Positions 56,375 through 64,000 of a DNA stretch of 64,000 nucleotides are shown here, piece by piece. The notes below the pieces were generated by a model. The model did no database searches. It saw only the letters and a list, made by a program, of their open reading frames with translations, and was not told the origin of the DNA. The stretch is taken from positions 930,001 through 994,000 of the forward strand of contig NZ_CP034073.1 in assembly GCF_003855155.1 (NCBI RefSeq). The letters are read 5' to 3'. The position numbers were made by a program, and so were the translations under genes. The number at the start of each line of letters is the position of its first letter. Position 1 is the first letter of the stretch. Source of the DNA: Shewanella psychromarinicola (GTDB lineage Bacteria; Pseudomonadota; Gammaproteobacteria; Enterobacterales; Shewanellaceae).

Positions 56375-56700
56375 TCATTTTTCAAGTTTGATGCTGATTA
56401 AATCAAGCCTAATCATATTTTTCACCACAAACATCTCCCAATCAGCGACCACAAACCATCCAAAACCTGCTTGAATTTGCTTATCCCTAGGCCACCTCGA
56501 CATGCAGGATCCAACATGTCGAGAAGTGACAGAGTTCAAGGTCGTTATACTATTTTCTGTTTTATAACCCACAAACATGTTGCTTCTCGCCTTGTCCTTC
56601 GGGATCGCCCAAACGCGCATGTTGAAGTGGCTTGGTATATAAGCATCGAAACACACAGCGCCACTCTCCTAGCTAATTTGCGTTAGCCGTAAAGTGATTC
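56375..56700. repeat. Possible dispersed intergenic element
   Basis: Both strands of this stretch are open for 71 to 93 codons with no ribosome-binding site, and the overlapping frames cannot both be genes. It contains the 9-bp inverted repeat CTCGACATG (56496-56504) and CATGTCGAG (56515-56523). The plus frame includes SRSDRVQGRYTIFCFITHKH, a segment that looks like those in scattered hypothetical proteins. I call it a repeat candidate, not a gene. Confidence 0.4.
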
Positions 56701-56761
56701 GGGTCCCAAATTAACGAGACACGGCGCTTACAAAACAAATATTGACAGCTAGATCCCAAAC

Positions 56762-56780
56762 GAGACTGATTATCATTTCA
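56762..56780 (+). promoter_or_regulatory. Possible Fur box before the outer-membrane protein gene
   Basis: GAGACTGATTATCATTTCA matches the 19-bp Fur consensus at 13 positions. It lies 12 bases before the longest possible start (56792) and 57 before the alternative ATG (56837). The match is moderate, so iron control is only a suggestion. Confidence 0.35.
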
Positions 56781-56791
56781 TTTTTACTTGA

Positions 56792-57616
56792 ATGGGCTAC
56801 CATTCGCTTTATCGACAAACCTTGCCATTAATTAACATGAACGCAATAAACATGACCTTTACTTTTTGCCTGTTAAACCGCAACCATATTGGGCGCGTCG
56901 TTTTACTGCCAATGGCTGCCATGATGTGCTTACTGACATCCACGTCAGCATTCGCAATAGTTCAATATCAACCGACTGTCGGGCTTGATGTTGCTTGGGA
57001 CAATCACTACATCACTGAAGGTCGTAACAATTTGGACCAAGGCGGTATTGCATGGGCAGTTGTCAATGTTGAACAAAATGACCTTGCCGTTTATGCTATA
57101 GTAGGCCGAGCAGACCAAGTCGATTATGTGGAATGGAACCTAGGGCTAGAATATACCTTGCATCTAGCCAATGATATTGATGCAACAGTCGGCTACCAGC
57201 ACTTAGCATTTTATGGCGATGAGCCTTGTTCTGATAATGAGTTTTTCGGTGCGTTAACCATTAATGGCCTAACCTGGTTGGTGCCAGCCATCAACTATAC
57301 CTATGCAACCGAAGCCGGCGGTTATTTTGTTGAACTGAGCATACATAGCCCATGGGAAATTAATCAATACCTCACTTTGACACCGTACATAGTGCAAGGA
57401 TTTGATTTTCAATACAGCAGCGAGCAACACAAGGGGGCTAACCATTTCCAATTTGGCCTAGAAGCCGAACATCAACTCAATGATTCAATGGCACTGTCGG
57501 CACACATTAGCCACAGCATTGCCCAAGAAGACATTAAGCAACAAGCCCAGGTCGACGAGATTCAAGGCAGCTTAAATCAAACCTATGCAGGGGTACATTT
57601 CAACCTACGTTTTTAG
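56792..57616 (+). CDS. Putative outer-membrane beta-barrel protein
   Basis: A 274-residue (or 259 from ATG 56837) exported protein. The signal peptide is VVLLPMAAMMCLLTSTSAFA, with cleavage after AFA. The mature part shows alternating aromatic and polar beta strands (GLDVAWDNHYITEGRNNL, VGYQHLAFYGDEPCSDN, ENQYLTLTPYI-like segments such as EINQYLTLTPYI) and ends in an aromatic residue (NLRF), as outer-membrane barrels do. I recognise no named family; it resembles the group of TorF- or Gcw_chp-like barrels. No binding partner is near. The start is uncertain because neither ATG has a clear ribosome-binding site. Confidence 0.65.
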   Translation: MGYHSLYRQTLPLINMNAINMTFTFCLLNRNHIGRVVLLPMAAMMCLLTSTSAFAIVQYQPTVGLDVAWDNHYITEGRNNLDQGGIAWAVVNVEQNDLAVYAIVGRADQVDYVEWNLGLEYTLHLANDIDATVGYQHLAFYGDEPCSDNEFFGALTINGLTWLVPAINYTYATEAGGYFVELSIHSPWEINQYLTLTPYIVQGFDFQYSSEQHKGANHFQFGLEAEHQLNDSMALSAHISHSIAQEDIKQQAQVDEIQGSLNQTYAGVHFNLRF

Positions 57617-57698
57617 AATATATGAACTGGCATTTTAGCATTCCAAGACTAGACTAAGGAGGCAACTGGAAATCTCTTTTACTCAAGCAAGGAAGCTT

Positions 57699-58229
57699 AT
57701 GTTAACTCGACTTACTTATATCCTATGTAGCTTATTCGCTGTTCTGATGATGCTATTATCTAGGCCATTACTTGCCAGCGAGCTCACCAAACTGATTATC
57801 AAAGAGCCCGATAAACGCCCCCCATTAACCAATGACAATGCCAACTCGCTCCCGTCGCAATACGCGACCGATCATCAAGGTAATGTGATTATTATCCCCA
57901 CAGAACAACGCTCAGCATTAGAATATCGAGCCGACGATATTTACCTTAAACCGAGTCAGAAAAAACCAACTAATACACAAACCAACACGCGCTCATCAAT
58001 AACGGCCAGTTCTGGGGTAAACAGTACAACAATCGCTAATGATCCAAGTTGTCGCTGGCTCAATAACCGCATAAAACACCTACAGAAAAAACAACGTCAA
58101 ACCCAAAACAGTCAATTTAGTCATTATCAAGATGAAATTGATATTAGGGAAAGCGAATGGACCTGCCTTAAGTGTGCAACCAGCGGCCCTAATAACGTTG
58201 ACCGTGGTGAATGCCAATATAAACGCTAA
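57699..58229 (+). CDS. Exported hypothetical protein with four C-terminal cysteines
   Basis: A 176-residue protein. The N-terminus LTYILCSLFAVLMMLLSRPL then LAS is a signal peptide cleaved near residue 27. Residues 35-110 are rich in Pro, Ser, Thr and Asn and look disordered. The last 60 residues hold SCRWLNNRIKHLQKKQRQTQ and WTCLKCATSGPNNVDRGECQ, a helical segment with four cysteines that may form two disulfides or a metal site. I recognise no family. It lies 82 bases after the barrel gene and 77 before gor. Confidence 0.6.
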   Translation: MLTRLTYILCSLFAVLMMLLSRPLLASELTKLIIKEPDKRPPLTNDNANSLPSQYATDHQGNVIIIPTEQRSALEYRADDIYLKPSQKKPTNTQTNTRSSITASSGVNSTTIANDPSCRWLNNRIKHLQKKQRQTQNSQFSHYQDEIDIRESEWTCLKCATSGPNNVDRGECQYKR

Positions 58230-58306
58230 CAATGCATTGGTTTAACGACTAGATTGCAAACACAATCCCCCCTACAATGGATGCATTAACCGTAGTGGAG
58301 ATCATC

Positions 58307-59662
58307 ATGGCTCAACATTTTGACTATATCGCGCTTGGCGCAGGCAGTGGCGGCATCGCCTCAGCAAACCGTGCCGGAATGCGTGGCGCAAAAGTACTCA
58401 TTATTGAAGCAAAACAAGTTGGCGGCACCTGCGTGAATGTGGGTTGTGTTCCCAAAAAAGTCATGTGGTATGGCGCTCATGTCGCAGAAGCGCTGAACCT
58501 ATACGCCAAAGACTATGGCTTTGATGTCACTATCAATAAATTCGACTGGAGCACTTTAGTTGATAATCGTGAAGCGTACATTAGCCGTATTCATGACGCT
58601 TATGGCCGTGGATTTGCGAGCAATAAAGTGACCTTCTTAAATGGCTATGGCCGCTTTATCAATAACAACACCATTGAAGTCGATGGCGAGCACTACACCG
58701 CCGACCATATTGTGGTTGCCACTGGCGGAGCACCCACCATTCCTGATATTCCGGGCGCCGAATACGGTATAGACTCCGACGGTTTCTTCGCCTTACGCGA
58801 GCAACCTAAACGCGTTGCCGTTATTGGCGCAGGTTATATTGCCGTTGAAGTTGCTGGTGTATTGCATGCGCTAGGCAGCGAAACGCATTTATTAGTGCGT
58901 AAGCATGCCCCATTGCGTAATTTCGATCCGATATTAACTGACGCATTAGTTGAAGCAATGGCAACTGATGGCCCAACGCTGCACACTCACAGCGTACCCA
59001 AATCGGTCACCAAAAATACCGATGATAGCCTGACCTTAGCGTTAGAAAATGGTCAAAGCTTAACGGTTGATTGCCTCATTTGGGCTATTGGCCGTTCACC
59101 GTCAACAGGCCATATCGGCTTAGAAAATACCGATGTACAGTTAGATGCAAAAGGCTACGTGATTACTGATGAGCAACAAAATACCACCGCCAAAGGTATT
59201 TATTGTGTTGGCGACATTATGGCGGGCGGCGTTGAATTAACTCCCGTTGCGATTAAAGCGGGTCGTTTATTGTCAGAGCGTTTATTTGGTAACATGCCAG
59301 ACGCTAAAATGGATTACAGTTTAATTCCAACCGTGGTATTTAGTCATCCTCCAATCGGTACTATGGGCTTAACGGAACCAGAAGCTGCCGAAAAATATGG
59401 CCAAGACAAGATTAAGGTGTACGCCTCAACGTTCACCTCTATGTACTCTGCAGTAACCGCGCATCGCCAAGCCTGTAAAATGAAGCTAGTCTGTGCCGGT
59501 GATAATGAAGTGGTTGTGGGTATTCACGGTATCGGCTTTGGTATGGATGAAATACTCCAAGGTTTTGGCGTAGCAATGAAAATGGGCGCCACCAAAGCAG
59601 ATTTTGATGCCGTGGTTGCGATACATCCAACGGGTGCTGAAGAGTTTGTTACACTGAAATGA
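58307..59662 (+). CDS. gor: Glutathione reductase
   Basis: NADPH-dependent flavoenzyme that keeps glutathione reduced. ATG 58307 follows GGAG by seven bases and gives 451 residues, the normal length; the longer frame would add ten. The FAD site is [18 protein letters not shown]. The redox disulfide is [13 protein letters not shown] with Cys42 and Cys47. The NADPH site is [20 protein letters not shown], and [11 protein letters not shown] has the arginines that select NADPH. The C-terminal [12 protein letters not shown] carries the active-site His-Glu pair. It should be cytoplasmic. A terminator follows. Confidence 0.97.
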   Translation: MAQHFDYIALGAGSGGIASANRAGMRGAKVLIIEAKQVGGTCVNVGCVPKKVMWYGAHVAEALNLYAKDYGFDVTINKFDWSTLVDNREAYISRIHDAYGRGFASNKVTFLNGYGRFINNNTIEVDGEHYTADHIVVATGGAPTIPDIPGAEYGIDSDGFFALREQPKRVAVIGAGYIAVEVAGVLHALGSETHLLVRKHAPLRNFDPILTDALVEAMATDGPTLHTHSVPKSVTKNTDDSLTLALENGQSLTVDCLIWAIGRSPSTGHIGLENTDVQLDAKGYVITDEQQNTTAKGIYCVGDIMAGGVELTPVAIKAGRLLSERLFGNMPDAKMDYSLIPTVVFSHPPIGTMGLTEPEAAEKYGQDKIKVYASTFTSMYSAVTAHRQACKMKLVCAGDNEVVVGIHGIGFGMDEILQGFGVAMKMGATKADFDAVVAIHPTGAEEFVTLK

Positions 59663-59757
59663 TGGACTAGAAAAGTCACTACCACATGTTTAAAAATCTA
59701 GAAATTCGAGGTTCTGGCGTTTAAAACTTAATGAGGTAAGCACTGAATACTGAATAT

Positions 59758-59797
59758 AAAAACTGTGAGTAGCTTGATAAGCCTTCACGGTTTTTTT
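59758..59797 (+). terminator. Intrinsic terminator downstream of gor
   Basis: AAAAACTGTGA (59758-59768) pairs with TCACGGTTTTT (59785-59795) with one G-U pair, then a T-run. It overlaps the end of the next gene by two bases. Confidence 0.78.
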
Positions 59798-60443
59798 ATG
59801 CCTGCTTATCCGCGAGCCATTGCAAGAACACCTTAATTGACGGCATGCGCTTATGTGAATGGCCCATAAGTTGAGTCATGGCATAGCTATATTGATAATA
59901 CATTTCAGCATCATTGGGATGTTTTTGTGCATCGTCACTGTTGATCATCGCGCCGCGTAAATAGTCACAAAGCAACTCGCCACGATTGAATCCGCCCACT
60001 TCACCAATTTCTGTCAGGGTTTGTGTATTCCATTGTGCATACTGATTAAGCACTCTATCGAAACGCTCGCGGTAATAGTCGCTGGCTTGTATTAATATTG
60101 ACTCATTAGGGATAACTCTGGCAATTACGAATGATTGCTCTGATAAAATGCGGTACAAACGTTGGCAATGATGAAAAATAAACCGTAAATAGGGGTCACT
60201 ATATTGCAGCGTGTCTTGTTCGGCTTGGTTTACCCAATGACGATAATCTGCACTGGCTACGGCCACAATCAAATCGGCCTCAGAGGTAAAATGATTATAA
60301 ATGGTGCCTTTGGAGATCTGGCTAGCTTGGACTAAATGCGAGCGACACAAATCAAAGGTTTTACGGCCTTTTAAACAGCGTTGTGACACTTCGATCAGAT
60401 AGTTGCCGCGTTCTTCCCAGCTACTCATTTTAGACTCCACCAT
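59796..60443 (-). CDS. TetR family regulator
   Basis: A 215-residue regulator with helix-turn-helix ASQISKGTIYNHFTSEADLI. The first 25 residues before it are longer than usual, so an internal ATG at residue 6 is an alternative start. The C-terminal ligand domain (about 75-215) is helical and has no named subfamily. It is divergent from the LysR gene, which lies 107 bases away, and is convergent with gor. The target and ligand are unknown; control of the DMSP lyase operon is possible but unproven. Confidence 0.85.
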   Translation of the reverse strand: MVESKMSSWEERGNYLIEVSQRCLKGRKTFDLCRSHLVQASQISKGTIYNHFTSEADLIVAVASADYRHWVNQAEQDTLQYSDPYLRFIFHHCQRLYRILSEQSFVIARVIPNESILIQASDYYRERFDRVLNQYAQWNTQTLTEIGEVGGFNRGELLCDYLRGAMINSDDAQKHPNDAEMYYQYSYAMTQLMGHSHKRMPSIKVFLQWLADKQA

Positions 60444-60550
60444 ACTTGGGTTAAATAAACCGTCATCATCTCACACTTACAGTATAGCAAGCTTTATCGA
60501 TACCCCAGATTGAGTAATACTGATACCACTATGAACTTATCCAATAGCCC

Positions 60551-61417
60551 ATGTTAAAAATAGAATTGCTTGAAAGTTTTATCGCTATTGCTGAATGTGG
60601 CAACTTGTCAAAAGCAGCAGATAAAATTTGCCGAACCCAATCAACACTGAGCTTACAAGTTAAGAAACTTGAAGAGAGTGTCGGCCAATCTTTGCTGATA
60701 AGGGACAACAAAGGTGTCACCTTGACTGAGTCAGGTGAAACCCTACTTAACTACGCCTATAAAATGATGCTACTTAACTCACAAGCACTTGATGAGTTAA
60801 AAGATTGTCAAAATCGCGAAGTGATCCGTCTTGGTGTACCCACAGATTTTATAAAGTGTTATTTAAGCAGTTGCTTATTAGAGTTTATTCGCGAGTTTAC
60901 CAATATAGAATTAGTTATCGATACCGATGTGAGTGGCAATTTATATAAACGACTTCATCAAGGTGAGTTTGACGTGATCGTTGCCACTCACTGGCAACTG
61001 CCCATAAACGGCGAACTGCTATTTACACGTCGCTTTCATTGGGCTGCTGCAGCTAACGGTAACGCCCATAAAAGCAAAACAATTCCAGTTGGCTTATACC
61101 CAGAAAACTGCCCAATTCGAGCACAGGTATTTGCTAATCATCAATTGTCTATGCGTCCTATTAAGGTGTTATTGTCGACGCCATCACCACAAGCATTATG
61201 CATGGCAGTTGAGAATGACATAGTGATTGCGCCAGTAGCCGAATTTAGAATTAACGATCAAATGCAGATTTTAGATCCTGTTGTGCATGGCTTACCACCA
61301 TTGCCGGTGTTTAACGAGTCGCTTTACCTCAATCCAGAGACCCAAACAGATGCGACGCTGCAACTCATTAATTTAATAAAAGCCAATGTTGAACACAAAG
61401 GCTATCAACTCGACTAG
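60551..61417 (+). CDS. LysR family regulator near the DMSP lyase operon
   Basis: A 288-residue LysR-type regulator. The winged helix-turn-helix is LESFIAIAECGNLSKAADKI then CRTQSTLSLQVKKLEESVGQ, and the effector domain follows from about residue 90 (VIRLGVPTDFIKCYLSSCLL and beyond). It faces the dddY-porin operon from the other side and is the nearest candidate for an acrylate- or DMSP-responsive activator of it, as LysR proteins control DMSP lyase genes in other bacteria. That is an inference. A hairpin terminator follows at 61450. Confidence 0.9.
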   Translation: MLKIELLESFIAIAECGNLSKAADKICRTQSTLSLQVKKLEESVGQSLLIRDNKGVTLTESGETLLNYAYKMMLLNSQALDELKDCQNREVIRLGVPTDFIKCYLSSCLLEFIREFTNIELVIDTDVSGNLYKRLHQGEFDVIVATHWQLPINGELLFTRRFHWAAAANGNAHKSKTIPVGLYPENCPIRAQVFANHQLSMRPIKVLLSTPSPQALCMAVENDIVIAPVAEFRINDQMQILDPVVHGLPPLPVFNESLYLNPETQTDATLQLINLIKANVEHKGYQLD

Positions 61418-61449
61418 CCCCCATCATCTCGCCACAAATCGTTGTCGTT

Positions 61450-61478
61450 AACCCCATCTCTTAAGTCGAGTTGGGGTT
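61450..61478. terminator. Hairpin between convergent LysR and porin genes
   Basis: AACCCCA (61450-61456) pairs with TGGGGTT (61472-61478). A longer competing pairing, CAACTCGACT (61406-61415) with AGTCGAGTTG (61464-61473), overlaps it. The T-run is short, so I rate it as a probable terminator only. Confidence 0.5.
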
Positions 61479-61487
61479 ATCTAGCGA

Positions 61488-62615
61488 TTAAAAATAGTAA
61501 CCAAAGTTGATATTGATGCGGTGATCCCAGCTGTCACCGATTTCAGGTAAGCCAATATGACCATTATCTTGGGTTGAGGCATACATGTTTTTACCCATAA
61601 TAAAATCGACCATGGTATAAATTGGGCCTGAAGCCAGCGCAACACCAGTGACATTTTGGTAACTGTTATCATAGTCATCATTGTCAACATCTGGAGTCAC
61701 TACACCAAAGTCATTATAAAGCTTAACACTGCCCCAGCTGGTGGCGATCGTTTTAGCTATGTTTATGCTATACGCTTGCGCTTTAGAAGCAATTTCGTAC
61801 TGCCAATCATAAGCTGATACGGCAATCTTGTTACTGTCTAACGCATCTGCAGCATCATACTCATACTGCATCGCCTGCAACTGCAGCGCCCAACCATTGT
61901 AACTACTGTCAAGATGCAAGGCGACGGCATATCTGTCACCATTATTGCCAGTATTACTATTATAAATTTGTCCAACCTCGACCGAAGCACCGACCACGGT
62001 TTTACCGCCTTCATACTCCATCGCGTAGGTTTGACGTAAGTTTAATTGATTGGTTTCTTCGTTATAATATTCAGTGCCACTTACCTGCCCTGAATATAAA
62101 TCGGTTGAATAACGTTCGTTGCGACTGGCACCGTATTCAGCATTTTTATAAAACGCAAACTCAGTCCCCCAACCGTCATTTGAATAAACTGTTTTAATAC
62201 CTGTATCATAATCATCTTCAAAGCCTAAATAATACGGTACGCCGAACCAGAAACTATTTGAAATAAACCCAGGGTTACCAAATGGCACTTGATTTATACC
62301 AACTTGAACTTGCACTTCTGGTGAGTAATCATAAAAAACATAACCATACCGTAATGCTTCCCAACCATCATAAAATCGATATTCAGATGATAAACCCCAA
62401 TCATCTAATTTACCGTTAAATTTAACTGATGCCATTTCAAAGGTCAAATCACCTGCTTTATCTTTAGACGTTTCGCTATATTCTTTATATGAATAATTAG
62501 CTCTTAATGTACCTGTTACATTAATTCCATCGTCAACATCTTGTGCAGTAGAATAAAAAGACACCATGCACAGTGACACTAATGAAGATAATAAAGACAA
62601 CTTAAATAATTTCAT
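61488..62615 (-). CDS. Outer-membrane porin, OprP/OprO-like, in the dddY operon
   Basis: A 375-residue outer-membrane porin. The signal peptide is LLSSLVSLCMVSFYSTAQ with cleavage after TAQ. The mature protein is built of amphipathic strands with many Tyr and Gly residues (GYVFYDYSPEVQVQVGINQV, GNPGFISNSFWFGVPYYLGF), and ends in FGYYF, the terminal Phe used for barrel assembly. It resembles the phosphate-selective porin O/P group. It lies 41 bases after dddY on the same strand, so they are co-transcribed. A role in letting DMSP in or acrylate out is inferred from position only. Confidence 0.82.
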   Translation of the reverse strand: MKLFKLSLLSSLVSLCMVSFYSTAQDVDDGINVTGTLRANYSYKEYSETSKDKAGDLTFEMASVKFNGKLDDWGLSSEYRFYDGWEALRYGYVFYDYSPEVQVQVGINQVPFGNPGFISNSFWFGVPYYLGFEDDYDTGIKTVYSNDGWGTEFAFYKNAEYGASRNERYSTDLYSGQVSGTEYYNEETNQLNLRQTYAMEYEGGKTVVGASVEVGQIYNSNTGNNGDRYAVALHLDSSYNGWALQLQAMQYEYDAADALDSNKIAVSAYDWQYEIASKAQAYSINIAKTIATSWGSVKLYNDFGVVTPDVDNDDYDNSYQNVTGVALASGPIYTMVDFIMGKNMYASTQDNGHIGLPEIGDSWDHRININFGYYF

Positions 62616-62656
62616 TTTATGTTATTTCCCAATTTTTATATTTTTTAAGATGGTGA

Positions 62657-63901
62657 TTACCATTTTAATTTGGTTAAGTCACACTGAATAACTTCATCAC
62701 TATGAGCTGGTGTGCCTGGATTTTTAGCTGACTCACAAAGCAGTGTTGTGCCATAGTCATTACGTTTGTCATTAGCATTACTTCTTGCCCAAACAGACAC
62801 AATGGCACGCTCTTCTGGTTTAGCTTCACAGCTGCCATCAACTTCAAAGGCATGGATAGTATTTTGATGAAAGTACATAAGAGGATCGTGTTCTGCACTA
62901 CTGGATAACCACTGACTTTGGGCATTAAATTGACCCGCATCAAATTGTACGGTTCTAACGTTACTGTCTTCACGCACTGTGGTGACAAGCTTAGAGTCTT
63001 CACGCACTGCAAAGGTCGTAAATTCATTCGCACAAGCAGGAACTCGCATGTTGTAATAAATTTCAGATATTGCATGGTTATGGTATGGATATAGGGTATC
63101 GACCGACTGAACTGTCATACCAACTTCGGCACCCACTTTTTGTTTATTGATCTCATCTATGCGTAACAATCCCCAATGACCAAAGATTTCGGCATAGGCA
63201 TAGCCACCACGGATATTATTGAAATTTTTATCATTGCGTTTGCTTTCTTGTGCATACATAGGGAACCAACCGGCGGCAGCCCATAAGTTAGGCAATGCAT
63301 TGGCACTGATATCGGTAGGAAAAGCTGAAGGCATTTTGACTTCGTCGCCCATCACCATTTTGGCAAAGTTTTTGGTAAACTCTTTACCCATTTTACGGAC
63401 ATCTTTGTTGGTCACTTTGTTATCAAAAAAGCTGTTAAATGATTCGCGTTTAAGCCATTTCGCAACCGGAGAGTTTTGCTCTAATTCGCCACCAGGACTG
63501 TATATCCAATTGACATCTTCGCGGGCGCCAAAACACTTTTTCGCTTTATTTGGATTATTGATAACTTGATAAATATTTTTAACCATTAACTTCATGTCTC
63601 TTCGATCCATGATGCACATGTTCTTACCGCCTTCGGTAGAATCATACATCGCTTCATCGGAGTTTAAGCATGGACCATTTTCACTATTGGTTAATGCTAC
63701 CGCATAAGACTCTAAATATTGCAGTGTTTCATTCCATAATATATCGACATACTTTTGATCATCTTCATTATACTGTGACTCTTCACCTAAACAGGTAAAC
63801 TCAGCATTATTGATATCGTTTTGGTCTAAAAAACTAGGTAACTCACTTGCCATAGCAGAACTAGACAACAGCATCATCACTAACAACGTATTATATTTCA
63901 T
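62657..63901 (-). CDS. dddY: Periplasmic DMSP lyase DddY
   Basis: A 414-residue DMSP lyase of the DddY type, which splits dimethylsulfoniopropionate into DMS and acrylate in the periplasm. The signal peptide is MKYNTLLVMMLLSSSAMA (18 residues, cleavage before SELP). The cupin metal and catalytic block is YPYHNHAISEIYYN (271-284), with His274, His276, Glu280, Tyr282 and Tyr283 as likely ligands or base; the second cupin histidine is in TIHAFEV (His350). FTTFAVREDSKLVTTVRED shows an internal VREDS duplication. Several cysteines in the mature part fit disulfides. AGAGGG precedes the ATG. It starts an operon with the porin. DddY is known from Shewanella, Ferrimonas and Alcaligenes. Confidence 0.9.
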   Translation of the reverse strand: MKYNTLLVMMLLSSSAMASELPSFLDQNDINNAEFTCLGEESQYNEDDQKYVDILWNETLQYLESYAVALTNSENGPCLNSDEAMYDSTEGGKNMCIMDRRDMKLMVKNIYQVINNPNKAKKCFGAREDVNWIYSPGGELEQNSPVAKWLKRESFNSFFDNKVTNKDVRKMGKEFTKNFAKMVMGDEVKMPSAFPTDISANALPNLWAAAGWFPMYAQESKRNDKNFNNIRGGYAYAEIFGHWGLLRIDEINKQKVGAEVGMTVQSVDTLYPYHNHAISEIYYNMRVPACANEFTTFAVREDSKLVTTVREDSNVRTVQFDAGQFNAQSQWLSSSAEHDPLMYFHQNTIHAFEVDGSCEAKPEERAIVSVWARSNANDKRNDYGTTLLCESAKNPGTPAHSDEVIQCDLTKLKW

Positions 63902-63945
63902 AACATCCCTCTTTCATTATTATTAAGCGCGGGAAGATATTACAC

Positions 63946-63961
63946 TTGGAATTAATTCCAA
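63946..63961. promoter_or_regulatory. 16-bp perfect palindrome before dddY
   Basis: TTGGAATTAATTCCAA is a perfect palindrome 45 to 60 bases upstream of the dddY start. On the minus strand a TAATAT hexamer lies just downstream of it and could be the -10 box. This places the palindrome where an activator or repressor would act. Which regulator binds it is not shown. Confidence 0.6.
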
Positions 63962-64000
63962 ACACTTGCACTCAAGAGGTTTGTAATAAAAAACATTATT

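Noticed and set aside
56375..56656. 93-codon minus frame upstream of prlC
   Set aside because: Overlaps an equally open plus frame, lacks a start signal, and the region looks like a repeat.

Overview
The window looks like a chromosomal segment of a marine gammaproteobacterium, most likely Shewanella. The basis is gene content and protein style: an FMN riboswitch before a stand-alone ribB, opgG-opgH, rsmJ divergent from rlmJ, prlC followed closely by gor, a DcuB-type anaerobic dicarboxylate carrier, and a periplasmic DMSP lyase of the DddY type known from Shewanella and relatives. I made no database comparison, so the genus is an inference. There are no tRNA or rRNA genes and no CRISPR array.

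Layout. 1-1216: start of rph (minus, cut by the window edge) divergent from yicC. 1535-4868: a two-gene operon of an uncharacterised ATP-grasp enzyme and a CocE/NonD-type serine hydrolase. 5143-6500: a tiny CxxC protein translationally coupled to the DNA glycosylase ycaQ. 6856-8172: dcuB with a possible FNR box. 8351-13850: an accessory island read on the minus strand: hipB, hipA, a truncated Fic protein and a PLD-DEAD/DEAH helicase, preceded by four regularly spaced operator boxes and followed by a three-hairpin repeat. 14397-19015: a sulfotransferase and an MFS transporter gene split by a complete IS66-family element (16023-18378) with perfect 8-bp target duplications. 19447-23361: a lipoprotein, an AraC regulator broken by one in-frame stop, and a covalent-flavin oxidoreductase. 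23782-27695: opgGH. 28117-33130: a binding protein, a chemotaxis receptor and a NimR/NimT-like pair.

33187-40336: a Sel1-repeat lipoprotein, the two rRNA methyltransferases, an M28 peptidase, a lytic transglycosylase and a LemA-like protein. 40489-40592: a possible small RNA ending in an orphan plus-strand terminator. 40754-45067: an RND efflux pump and its adaptor. 45394-47217: an MBL-fold hydrolase and its likely TetR repressor, with two operators between them. 47235-49791: a 3-methyladenine glycosylase, a hot-dog thioesterase, then riboswitch-ribB. 50151-54129: small genes, an XRE/DUF2975/hydrolase operon, and a MerR regulator with a textbook 19-bp-spacer promoter in front of a carboxymuconolactone-decarboxylase-like gene. 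54265-59662: prlC, an outer-membrane protein, an exported small protein and gor. 59796-63901: TetR and LysR regulators facing a dddY-porin operon, which should cleave DMSP in the periplasm to DMS and acrylate.

Most genes are ordinary housekeeping or transport genes. The places most worth a second look are the hip/Fic/helicase island with its operator array, the dddY-porin operon, the ATP-grasp/hydrolase operon, the hairpin covering the IS66 tnpA start, the MerR promoter, the CxxC microprotein before ycaQ, and the orphan terminator at 40551. Starts were moved from the longest open frame where a Shine-Dalgarno sequence, signal peptide or family length argued for it; each case is stated.
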